Both the position numbers and the translations under genes were made by a program. From assembly GCA_002704665.1 (NCBI GenBank), contig PAHB01000044.1:1-7849 (forward strand): 7,849 nt of DNA, given 5' to 3'. Under the pieces are notes generated by a model. It saw nothing but the letters and a program-made list of their open reading frames with translations. It did no database searches and was not told the origin of the DNA. The stretch is from Pseudomonadota bacterium. GTDB taxonomy: Bacteria > Pseudomonadota > Gammaproteobacteria > Burkholderiales > Eutrophovitaceae. This document shows positions 1-6,782 of the stretch, in pieces. Each line of letters opens with the position of its first letter. Positions within the stretch are counted from its first letter, which is position 1.

Positions 1-1
1 C

Positions 2-562
2 TTCCTTACAATAGCAGAGGATATTTCAATTATTAAAGAAGTGTATTCTCACTCGCAAAGCTTTGGGCAATGCTCACAGTGGCTTTTAGAGAATATTCCG
101 CATGCTGAGCGGGTGGTGGTTAGTAGTAATGCTGAAGCTGCAAAGCTTGCATCATTAAAGCCTGAATTTGCCGCCGCAGTGGGAGGATTAGATGCTGGTA
201 AACAATATGGTTTGCCGCCTCTATTTATAAATATCGAGGACGATCCAAACAACATCACTCGATTTGTTGTTATTGGTAATGATAATATTGGACCTTCCAA
301 CGGCGATAAAACTTCTTTTGTAATGTCGACACCTAGCCAACCTGGGGCTTTGTCAGATTTACTACAACCGTTAAAGGAGAACAACGTTAACATGAGTCGA
401 CTAGAATCTAGACCATCTCGTAGCGGAGCTTGGGAATATGTTTTTTTTGTCGATGTTTTAGGACATCAAACGGACAACCATGTTGCTTCAGCTCTTGAGC
501 AAATTAGGGATAGAGCAGGTTTTTTAAAAATATTGGGATCCTACCCGATTGCGGAAAGATGA
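2..562 (+). CDS. pheA: Prephenate dehydratase (P-protein), C-terminal part
   Basis: This enzyme converts prephenate to phenylpyruvate in cytoplasmic phenylalanine synthesis and is feedback-inhibited by phenylalanine. The frame is already open at base 2, so the gene is cut by the window start. About 186 residues are visible, roughly half of a usual proteobacterial P-protein of about 360; any N-terminal chorismate mutase domain lies upstream. Visible are the end of the dehydratase domain, with a VYSHSQSFGQC block (bases 41-73) and the catalytic Thr-Arg-Phe triplet (bases 257-265). A C-terminal ACT domain follows, with the GAL (bases 344-352) and ESRP (bases 404-415) motifs that bind phenylalanine in this family. 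The GTG at 41 is an internal valine, because conserved family sequence continues upstream of it. The stop overlaps the hisC start by 4 bp (ATGA), which suggests translational coupling. Family assignment is secure; whether a chorismate mutase domain is present cannot be seen. Confidence 0.95.
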   Translation, partial: FLTIAEDISIIKEVYSHSQSFGQCSQWLLENIPHAERVVVSSNAEAAKLASLKPEFAAAVGGLDAGKQYGLPPLFINIEDDPNNITRFVVIGNDNIGPSNGDKTSFVMSTPSQPGALSDLLQPLKENNVNMSRLESRPSRSGAWEYVFFVDVLGHQTDNHVASALEQIRDRAGFLKILGSYPIAER

Positions 563-1683
563 TATCGCCCGATAATACCGTTTTGCCCCTCTGCGACTTA
601 GCTCCGACCTATGTTCGCGATATAGCACCATATCAATCTGGCAAACCTATCGATGAGGTTGCAAGAGAGCTTGGAATTTCCTACACGGATATAGTTAAAC
701 TAGCCTCTAACGAGAATCCATTGGGTTTTAGTCCTCGGGTGGCCTCAGTAGTAAATCAACACATGGGGGAGATCAGTCGTTATCCTGATAGCGATGGGTT
801 TCATCTTAAAAGACAACTAGCGGAAAAGCTAAATGTATTTTCTGATCAGATCGTTCTGGGAAATGGGTCCAATGATATTTTAGAGTTAGTAGCTAGCGCG
901 TTTCTCTCAAGCACTGGATCAGCTGTTTATTCTGAACACGCATTTATCGTATACCATCTTGCCACTAAGGCATCCGGAGCCAAGGGAATTGTAACACCCG
1001 CGAAAAATTTTGGTCATGATTTACAGGCAATGATCCAGGCTATTGAGAGCGATACTAGGGTTATTTTCATAGCAAATCCAAATAATCCGACTGGGACATT
1101 TCTTCAGCGAGAAGAAATTGAAAGTTTCCTAAACGATGTTCCAGCTTCTATTTTAGTGGTACTAGATGAGGCATACTACGAGTACCTATCAAAAGACGAG
1201 CAGTTACCTAGTAATAGTTGGATAAATAGATTTCCAAATTTGTTGGTTTGCCGCACTTTCTCCAAAGCTTATGGTCTTGCCGGACTTAGAATTGGTTATG
1301 GAATAGCTCATAGAAAAATAGTCGAGTTGCTTAATCGTGTCAGGCAGCCATTTAATGTGGGGTCGATTGCGCAGCTATCTGCTGTCGAAGCTTTGAAAGA
1401 TGAAAGTTTCATCGAGGAAAGCGTAAAATTAAATGTTATGGGGATGCAGCAGATAACATCGACTTTCCAAGCCAAAAACATTTTTTTTATTCCGTCAAAG
1501 GGAAACTTTGTAACTTTTAGGGTAAATAATGCCGTAGAAATTTACGATAGCTTACTAAAACAAGGAGTCATTGTTCGCCCGGTAGGTGGTTACGGACTTA
1601 AAGATTTTCTGAGGGTTTCAATCGGCCTACAAAAGGAAAATAAAAAATTTATAAATACTCTACTTAAAACCTTGCAGGGATGA
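559..1683 (+). CDS. hisC: Histidinol-phosphate/aromatic aminotransferase, PLP-dependent
   Basis: A class I/II (fold type I) PLP aminotransferase of 374 residues, close to the HisC family length. Family landmarks are all present: LASNENPLG near 48-56, NPNNPTG at 173-179, the Asp203 of LDEAYYEY that contacts the pyridine nitrogen, the Schiff-base Lys236 in TFSKAYGLAGLRIGY, Arg244, and Arg352 in FLRVSIG, which should hold the substrate carboxylate. HisC catalyses the glutamate-dependent transamination of imidazole acetol phosphate in histidine synthesis. Its place between pheA and tyrA, away from any his gene in view, suggests that it also or mainly aminates phenylpyruvate, hydroxyphenylpyruvate or prephenate; that is inference. 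The ATG at 559 overlaps the pheA stop (560-562), has a short GGA just upstream (553-555), and begins a few residues before the conserved LAPTYVRDIAPYQ block, so it is a reasonable start. Substrate preference cannot be read from the sequence. Confidence 0.93.
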   Translation: MISPDNTVLPLCDLAPTYVRDIAPYQSGKPIDEVARELGISYTDIVKLASNENPLGFSPRVASVVNQHMGEISRYPDSDGFHLKRQLAEKLNVFSDQIVLGNGSNDILELVASAFLSSTGSAVYSEHAFIVYHLATKASGAKGIVTPAKNFGHDLQAMIQAIESDTRVIFIANPNNPTGTFLQREEIESFLNDVPASILVVLDEAYYEYLSKDEQLPSNSWINRFPNLLVCRTFSKAYGLAGLRIGYGIAHRKIVELLNRVRQPFNVGSIAQLSAVEALKDESFIEESVKLNVMGMQQITSTFQAKNIFFIPSKGNFVTFRVNNAVEIYDSLLKQGVIVRPVGGYGLKDFLRVSIGLQKENKKFINTLLKTLQG

Positions 1684-1685
1684 AT

Positions 1686-1695
1686 TTGCCGGCAA
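1686..1695. other. 10-bp perfect palindrome in the hisC-tyrA spacer
   Basis: The 47-bp gap between hisC and tyrA contains the perfect palindrome TTGCCGGCAA, two bases after the hisC stop codon and followed by four T residues (1697-1700). An overlapping alternative pairing uses CTTGC (1671-1675) and GCAAG (1692-1696). The stems are short and the T tract is only four bases, so this is a weak candidate for an attenuator, processing site or protein-binding site, and it may be chance. No other copy was noticed in the window. Confidence 0.25.
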
Positions 1696-1730
1696 GTTTT
1701 GATCGAAAAATCTGAAAGCAATACTAATCT

Positions 1731-2597
1731 ATGATTAATACACTTTTAGTTGTTGGAGTAGGTCTGATAGGAGGGTCGGTAGCTTTATCGCTCAAAGCAA
1801 AAGGCCATGTGAAGAAAGTGGTGGGCATAGGTAGAGGAAAAAAAAATTTGCAACAGGCCTTAAAGATGGGCGTAATTGACGAGATATCGGATATTAGAAA
1901 TCCCATCGATAATGTATCTATGATTCTTTTAGCTACTCCAGTTTCACAAGCTTCTCAGATTCTTGAAAACCTTTCGTGGGCAGTGGAAAATAATATTATT
2001 ATCACTGATGCTGGGAGTACAAAGAGAGAATTTGTAAAAAGCGTATCAGATTTGTATCCAAAAAAACTATCTAGAATCGTGCCAGGTCATCCGATCGCCG
2101 GCGGAGAGAGGGTTGGAGTTGAGGCTGCATCTCCGGATCTGTTTCAAGGCAAAAGAGTAATCCTTACACCAATAGAGGGACAAGACGAAGAATCTTTGTT
2201 CCGGGTAGAATCCCTCTGGAAGCTATGCGGTGCAAAAATAACTAAAATGGAGATCGACGAACACGATGCGGTTTTTTCGTCGGTAAGTCATTTGCCACAC
2301 GTTCTCTCCTATGCGCTTGTTGAAATGATTTCAAAAAAAAGCGGCAAACATAACTTGTTCGATTTCAGTGGGGGAGGATTCAAGGATTTCACACGAATCG
2401 CGGGAAGCTCTCCAGAAATGTGGAGAGACATTTGTATGGCAAATAAAGATTTTATTGTTGAGGATATCAAGTCTTACCAAATGGTTTTGACTAAACTTTC
2501 AGAAGCTATCGAACACGGCAAAAAGGATCAAGTGATTGGTTTTTTTGAAAAAGCACGATCTGTTCGTCAACATAAAATTTTAAAAAAATATGATTGA
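1731..2597 (+). CDS. tyrA: Prephenate/arogenate dehydrogenase
   Basis: This enzyme performs oxidative decarboxylation of prephenate to 4-hydroxyphenylpyruvate (or arogenate to tyrosine) in the cytoplasm. The 288-residue length fits a stand-alone TyrA without a fused chorismate mutase or ACT domain. An N-terminal Rossmann fold shows GVGLIGGS at 9-16. Family active-site blocks follow: DAGSTKREF (93-101, Ser96), PGHPIAGGE (118-126, His120), SHLPH (186-190, His187), and the FSGGGFKDFTRIAGS segment (212-226). The end of the second beta strand reads GIGRG (32-36), with no acidic residue where NAD-preferring enzymes usually carry Asp, so NADP use is inferred. No good Shine-Dalgarno sequence lies before the ATG; the nearest purine run, GAAAG, is about 14 bases away. 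The gene begins 47 bp after hisC and its end overlaps the aroA start by 8 bp. The lack of an ACT domain suggests that any tyrosine feedback would act through the catalytic domain. Confidence 0.94.
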   Translation: MINTLLVVGVGLIGGSVALSLKAKGHVKKVVGIGRGKKNLQQALKMGVIDEISDIRNPIDNVSMILLATPVSQASQILENLSWAVENNIIITDAGSTKREFVKSVSDLYPKKLSRIVPGHPIAGGERVGVEAASPDLFQGKRVILTPIEGQDEESLFRVESLWKLCGAKITKMEIDEHDAVFSSVSHLPHVLSYALVEMISKKSGKHNLFDFSGGGFKDFTRIAGSSPEMWRDICMANKDFIVEDIKSYQMVLTKLSEAIEHGKKDQVIGFFEKARSVRQHKILKKYD

Positions 2598-4554
2598 CCT
2601 AAGCAAAGATTTGTTCATTGCGCCAAATCAGTTTTGCTCAGGGAGTGTTGCTGTGGCTGGATCAAAGAGTATTTCAAATCGCGTACTACTCATGGCAGCT
2701 TTATCAACGGGAATCACTGAATTAAAAAATCTCTTAATTTCAGAAGATACCCAAGTCATGCTGGATGCCCTGAAAAAATTAGGAGTAAGGGTAGAGCGGT
2801 CCGAAGGTGGAATGGTGCGTACATATTTTGTCCATGGCTGTGGCGGAAAGATTCCTATTGGACACGCAAGCTTGTTTTTGGCTAATGCGGGAACTGCATT
2901 TAGGCCGCTAACTGCAGTTCTTTCACTTACTTCGGGTTATTATGAAATGCTCGGGGTCAAGCGAATGTACGAGCGACCAGTGGGTCATCTGGTAGATGGG
3001 TTGCAACAATTGGGGGCTAATATTTCCTACAAAGGTAGGGAGGGGTATCCTCCGATAGTTATTTCTCCACAAGGACCTGACAAAGGAGGGTCGATTGAAA
3101 TAAACGGGGAGGTATCAAGCCAATTTCTGTCCTCTATATTAATTGCTGCGCCGCTGTTAAAAAGAGAATTAAGCATAAAAGTCAAAGGAGTGCTGATTTC
3201 AAGTCCTTATGTTGATATGACAATCAATCTTATGCGTCAGTTTGGCGTGAAAACCGCTTTGTCTTCTTCGAGTGAATTTACAGTGTTGGCTAACCAGGGA
3301 TACTTTAGTCCAGGTAAATTTTGGATTGAGGGAGACGCGTCCAATGCAAGTTATTTTTTTGCTGCGGGGTTGGTTGGAGAAGGGCCGGTTAAAGTAAGTG
3401 GGATTACACGAAACAGTATTCAAGGGGATATAAAGTTTCTCGACATTTTGGGAAAAATGGGTGGCCAGATTACATCAGATACTCGGTTTGTGAGGGTTGC
3501 CGCTGGGCAACGAGAAACACTTCCTGCTTTTGATTTGGATCTCTCTGATATTCCTGATGCGGCTATGACATTAGCTGTTATTGCAATATTTTGCGACGGA
3601 AAATGTTATCTGAGAAACATTGGCAGTTGGAGGGTAAAAGAAACTGATCGAATAACTGCCATGGGTCGCGAACTGCGCAAAGTTGGAGCGATAGTGGAGG
3701 AGTTTGAGGATGAGCTGCATGTTACCCCTCCGAATCCAAATCAGATTCCGGATGAGATTACCATTGATACCTATGATGATCACCGAATGGCTATGTCATT
3801 GTCTCTACTGGTTTTTTTAGGTCTTAGATTAAGGGTCAGGAATCCAAAGTGCGTCGAAAAAACATTTCCTCGTTATTTCGACGAATTTTACAAGCTTTTA
3901 AAAGAATTTCCCGTAATTACCATAGATGGTCCAGCAGGCTCCGGGAAGGGAACCGTAGCAAAAGGTGTAGCAGCGCGTCTGGGGTTAAACTATTTCGACA
4001 GTGGCACTTTGTACAGGGTCACGGCTCTTGCAGCCATAGAATTGGGAATACCACTCGATAATGAGACTGAGATTGCCAAAATGGCTAAGTTTCTCGATAT
4101 AGAGTTCACGCAAAACGGAGTTATTTGGAAAGGCCGGCCAGTTGATGGCGAAATAAGAGCCGATCACATATCAAAGGGCGCAAGTCTGATAGGAAAACTA
4201 CCGATGGTAAGACAAGTTTTGCTTTCTGTCCAAAGGGAGACTGCTGTCTCTCCCGGACTAGTAACTGACGGAAGAGACATGGGAACAAATGTTTTTCCGA
4301 ATGCTAGCTTAAAGGTTTATCTCACCGCTTCGCTTGATGAAAGGGGTCGGCGGAGATATAAACAGTTGATAGAAAAAGGATTAGATGCTAGTCTTACGGA
4401 TATTCTGGAAGAAATCCGACAACGAGACAATCGGGATGAGTCGCGACTTGCCTCTCCTCTTGTTCTGTCGAATGAGGCCAGATATTTAGATTCAACAAAA
4501 AAAACACCAAAATTTGTTATAGATCAAATCGTTAGGTGGTTTGAAGGGGGCTAA
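2590..4554 (+). CDS. aroA-cmk: Bifunctional EPSP synthase / cytidylate kinase fusion
   Basis: One 654-residue chain carries two enzymes. Residues 1 to about 436 are EPSP synthase, which joins shikimate-3-phosphate and phosphoenolpyruvate. Visible are SKSISNR (25-31, Lys26 and Arg31), NAGTAFRPL (99-107), SSQFLSS (176-182), IPDAAMT with catalytic Asp323, WRVKETDR (347-354, Glu351), YDDHRMAM (395-402) and Lys424 in EKTFPRYF. The NAGTAxRP motif is that of glyphosate-sensitive class I enzymes. Residues from about 440 are cytidylate kinase, which phosphorylates CMP and dCMP: P-loop GPAGSGKGT (447-455), FDSGTLYR (469-476), DGRDMGT (560-566), an arginine-rich lid near 585-590, and RDNRDESRLASPL (612-624). 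There is no stop or in-frame ATG, GTG or TTG near the joint, so a separately started Cmk is unlikely. The ATG lies inside the tyrA end with no Shine-Dalgarno sequence, implying coupled translation. This fusion is known in some Burkholderiales. Confidence 0.95.
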   Translation: MIDLSKDLFIAPNQFCSGSVAVAGSKSISNRVLLMAALSTGITELKNLLISEDTQVMLDALKKLGVRVERSEGGMVRTYFVHGCGGKIPIGHASLFLANAGTAFRPLTAVLSLTSGYYEMLGVKRMYERPVGHLVDGLQQLGANISYKGREGYPPIVISPQGPDKGGSIEINGEVSSQFLSSILIAAPLLKRELSIKVKGVLISSPYVDMTINLMRQFGVKTALSSSSEFTVLANQGYFSPGKFWIEGDASNASYFFAAGLVGEGPVKVSGITRNSIQGDIKFLDILGKMGGQITSDTRFVRVAAGQRETLPAFDLDLSDIPDAAMTLAVIAIFCDGKCYLRNIGSWRVKETDRITAMGRELRKVGAIVEEFEDELHVTPPNPNQIPDEITIDTYDDHRMAMSLSLLVFLGLRLRVRNPKCVEKTFPRYFDEFYKLLKEFPVITIDGPAGSGKGTVAKGVAARLGLNYFDSGTLYRVTALAAIELGIPLDNETEIAKMAKFLDIEFTQNGVIWKGRPVDGEIRADHISKGASLIGKLPMVRQVLLSVQRETAVSPGLVTDGRDMGTNVFPNASLKVYLTASLDERGRRRYKQLIEKGLDASLTDILEEIRQRDNRDESRLASPLVLSNEARYLDSTKKTPKFVIDQIVRWFEGG

Positions 4555-4650
4555 GTATCGCGGTTGTTTTCGCGAGGGTCAGGCGGTTTTTAAGAATAGG
4601 CGTTTTCGCTAAGGCGGAGATTTCTTAGGGAATTTATTGAGTTTTCATAT
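4555..4650 (+). promoter_or_regulatory. Structured rpsA leader, possible S1 autoregulatory region
   Basis: The 96-bp spacer before rpsA can fold. TCGCG (4558-4562) pairs with CGCGA (4571-4575). TAAGAA (4591-4596) pairs with TTCTTA (4622-4627), extendable by U-G pairs, and encloses a small GGCG-TTTT-CGCT hairpin (4599-4610). AGGCG occurs three times (4581, 4598, 4612), twice as AGGCGG, which is one base from a consensus Shine-Dalgarno sequence but too far from the start. Directly before the ATG there is only GAG (4639-4641), nine bases away. In E. coli, rpsA likewise lacks a strong ribosome binding site and its leader hairpins support S1 self-control; an equivalent role here is inference. No convincing -35/-10 pair was found in the spacer or in the end of cmk. 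Confidence 0.4.
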
Positions 4651-6366
4651 ATGAATACAGAGGCGATAACAGGAGTAGTTACAGAAGGTGGTCAAGAGAG
4701 TTTTGCGGCCTTGTTTGAAGAAAGCATGTCCAAGAGGGAAATGCGTGCAGGTGAAGTTATCAACGCAGAGGTCGTCAGGATTGAGCAAAATGTGGTGGTG
4801 GTAGATGCAGGATTAAAATCGGAAAGCTACATATCGATCGAAGAATTTAAGGACGACAGAGGCGAAATAGAAGTAGATGTCGGCGAGTCGGTCGGCGTTG
4901 CGATTGAGACTATTGAAGATGGCTATGGAGAAACCAGACTTTCCCGCGAAAAGGCTAAGAGGTTGGCTGCTTGGCAGGACCTCGAACAAGCGATGGAGGA
5001 TAGTCGGTTGGTCGAGGGTTTTGTTAATGGAAAAGTTAAAGGTGGTTTGACAGTTATGGTGAATGGAATTCGGGCGTTCCTCCCGGGTTCTTTGGTCGAT
5101 TTAAGACCTATCAAAGATACTAACCCATACGAGGGTAAGCAGCTCGAGTTTAAAGTCATAAAGCTTGATCGCAAACGTAACAACGTCGTGGTTTCGAGAA
5201 GGGCGGTTCTTGAGGCATCACAGGGCGAAGAGCGGCGTAAAATGCTAGATAACCTCAAAGAGGGTGGTGAGGTAAATGGTATCGTCAAAAATATTACTGA
5301 TTACGGGGCGTTCGTTGATCTTGGAGGAATAGATGGGCTTTTGCACATTACAGACCTGGCTTGGCGACGGGTTAAGCACCCCAGCGAAGTTCTCAACGTC
5401 GGCGATGAGGTAAAAGCAAAGGTTTTGAAATTTGACCAAGAAAAGGAGCGAGTGTCACTTGGTTTAAAACAACTTGGGGAAGATCCGTGGGTTGGGCTTG
5501 CAGGGCGTTATCCGAGCCAAACTAAATTAGTTGGGAAAGTGTCAAATTTGACCGACTACGGGGCATTCGTCGAAATTGAAGATGGTATCGAGGGTTTGGT
5601 TCACTTGTCGGAAATGGACTGGACAAATAAGAACATACACCCTGGGAAAGTTGTGCAAGTTGGCGATGATGTAGAGGTAATGGTGCTTGAGATTGACGAA
5701 AGCAGGCGCAGGATAAGCTTGGGGATGAAACAGTGTAAGGCAAATCCATGGGATGAATTTGCGGATAATCATAAGAAAAACGATAAGGTTGTTGGCAAAA
5801 TTAAGTCTATTACTGATTTTGGAATATTCATAGGCCTTAACGGCGAAATTGACGGGTTAGTGCATTTGTCCGACCTCTCTTGGAATCTACCAGGCGAAGA
5901 GGCAGTAAAAAACTACAAAAAAGGGGATGAGCTTGAAGCAGTCGTTCTATCTATAGACGTCGACCGGGAAAGAATATCACTGGGAGTAAAGCAAATGGAT
6001 GGGGATCCTTTTGCAAACTATGTCTCGGTAAATGAAAAAGGGGCTTTAGTTCAGGGCGAAGTTGAAGAATTGGACGAAAAAGGTGCGATAGTAAAGCTTG
6101 ATAGTGATGTGCGAGGCTACATGCGGACATCTGATTTTGGTGATTTGGCGGATTTCGAAAATAATGAACTGAAAGTTGGTTCGAAGGTTAGCGCTTTTGT
6201 AACCAACATTGATAGAAAAAATCGGGGGATTTCCCTATCGATTAAAGCTAAAGAGCATTCCGAGGAAAAGGCCGCAATCAAAAAACACTCCGAGGAAAAA
6301 AACGATGGGGCGGGTACTACAAATTTGGGTGCATTACTGAAAGCGAAACTGACAAACAAGGATTAA
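4651..6366 (+). CDS. rpsA: 30S ribosomal protein S1
   Basis: S1 binds mRNA at the 30S subunit and helps initiate translation on weak or structured ribosome binding sites. The 571-residue protein has the six S1 (OB-fold) repeats of the proteobacterial form, at roughly 32-100, 118-184, 205-273, 290-360, 377-447 and 464-532. Repeats 3-5 show the strongest RNA-binding consensus, with DYGAFV or DFGIFI, GLLHI or GLVHLS, and RISLGMKQ-like ends. Repeats 1 and 2, which dock S1 on the ribosome, are more divergent, as expected. The length is slightly above the 557 residues of E. coli S1, owing to a charged tail that ends in TNLGALLKAKL, a common betaproteobacterial ending. The start is the ATG at 4651, preceded by only a weak GAG; this fits the known autoregulated, Shine-Dalgarno-poor rpsA starts. 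It lies between cmk and ihfB, the classic cmk-rpsA-ihfB order. Confidence 0.97.
   Translation: MNTEAITGVVTEGGQESFAALFEESMSKREMRAGEVINAEVVRIEQNVVVVDAGLKSESYISIEEFKDDRGEIEVDVGESVGVAIETIEDGYGETRLSREKAKRLAAWQDLEQAMEDSRLVEGFVNGKVKGGLTVMVNGIRAFLPGSLVDLRPIKDTNPYEGKQLEFKVIKLDRKRNNVVVSRRAVLEASQGEERRKMLDNLKEGGEVNGIVKNITDYGAFVDLGGIDGLLHITDLAWRRVKHPSEVLNVGDEVKAKVLKFDQEKERVSLGLKQLGEDPWVGLAGRYPSQTKLVGKVSNLTDYGAFVEIEDGIEGLVHLSEMDWTNKNIHPGKVVQVGDDVEVMVLEIDESRRRISLGMKQCKANPWDEFADNHKKNDKVVGKIKSITDFGIFIGLNGEIDGLVHLSDLSWNLPGEEAVKNYKKGDELEAVVLSIDVDRERISLGVKQMDGDPFANYVSVNEKGALVQGEVEELDEKGAIVKLDSDVRGYMRTSDFGDLADFENNELKVGSKVSAFVTNIDRKNRGISLSIKAKEHSEEKAAIKKHSEEKNDGAGTTNLGALLKAKLTNKD
6256..6299 (+). repeat. Short direct repeat in the rpsA C-terminal tail
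   Basis: The 14-base unit CAYTCCGAGGAAAA occurs at 6256-6269 and again at 6286-6299, exactly 30 bases apart. It encodes HSEEK twice with a ten-residue period (residues 536-540 and 546-550), just after the sixth S1 repeat. It lengthens the charged linker before the conserved TNLGALLKAKL end. The in-frame spacing suggests a small tandem duplication event. Confidence 0.6.
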
Positions 6367-6387
6367 ATAAATGACGGGAAATGCATA

Positions 6388-6702
6388 ATGACTAAATCCG
6401 AATTGATAGCGAAGTTAGCTGACCAGTTTCCACAGCTTGTACTAAATGATGCTGAACTATCCGTTAAGGTGCTTCTTCAAGAAGTTTCCAAGTATCTGAT
6501 AGAGGGTGGAAGAGTTGAAATAAGAGGATTTGGAAGCTTTGGTTTAAATTACAGGCCTTCAAGAGTAGGTAGAAACCCCAAATCTGGCGAAAAAGTTAAT
6601 GTCCCAGCTAAATATGTCCCCCACTTCAAGGCTGGGAAAGAGCTTAGAACTAGAGTCGACAAAAAAAAGGGCGTTAGCTCTTCTTCGGGACTGAATGTTT
6701 AG
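6388..6702 (+). CDS. ihfB: Integration host factor beta subunit
   Basis: IhfB pairs with IhfA to form a nucleoid protein that bends DNA sharply at specific sites and helps transcription, replication and recombination. The 104-residue length fits the HU/IHF family. The N-terminal helices open with MTKSELIAKLADQFP, followed by the GGRVEIRGFGSFGL core (40-53). The DNA-binding arm carries GRNPKSGEKVNVP (61-73), with Pro64 as the intercalating proline, then the AKYVPHFKAGKELR ending (74-87). The motif set, especially SELI and PAKYVPHFKAGKELR, favours IhfB over HU or IhfA. The ATG at 6388 has a good ribosome binding site, GGGA at 6376-6379, eight bases upstream. It follows rpsA by 21 bp, so it is probably co-transcribed with it. 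The tail after the core is short and polar and includes an A8 run (6661-6668). Confidence 0.95.
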   Translation: MTKSELIAKLADQFPQLVLNDAELSVKVLLQEVSKYLIEGGRVEIRGFGSFGLNYRPSRVGRNPKSGEKVNVPAKYVPHFKAGKELRTRVDKKKGVSSSSGLNV

Positions 6703-6754
6703 CCACTGGTTGTGCGGTGATCAACGTTACCTCTCTAAAGCCTAGGTTTTAAAT

Positions 6755-6782
6755 GGATTTGGTCGCAGCACCGACCGAATCC
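6755..6782 (+). other. Strong 11-bp RNA hairpin in the ihfB-lapB spacer
   Basis: GGATTTGGTCG (6755-6765) pairs fully with CGACCGAATCC (6772-6782) around the six-base loop CAGCAC. Ten pairs are Watson-Crick and one (6760 with 6777) is U-G when read as + strand RNA. On the - strand that pair would be A-C, so a + strand transcript is favoured. No T tract follows (TCCCGTTCCC), so it is not a classic intrinsic terminator. It may be an mRNA processing or stabilising hairpin, or a member of a dispersed palindromic repeat. The rest of the 149-bp spacer (6703-6851) holds no gene that I can support. Confidence 0.6.

Noticed and set aside
41..43. GTG as the start of pheA
   Set aside because: The same frame is open to base 2 and conserved prephenate dehydratase sequence continues upstream, so this GTG is an internal valine.
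4460..4488. Possible sigma-70 promoter for rpsA inside cmk (TTGTTC, 17 bases, TATTTA)
   Set aside because: Both boxes match the consensus at only about half of the positions, too weak in AT-rich DNA.
4923..5288. Minus-strand open frames, the longest opposite rpsA
   Set aside because: They lie antisense to well-conserved genes, show no recognisable domains, and fit shadow frames of the coding strand.
6371..6388. Five-codon reading frame ending at the ihfB start (TAATG overlap)
   Set aside because: Too short to support; its ATG has no ribosome binding site and the overlap can arise by chance.
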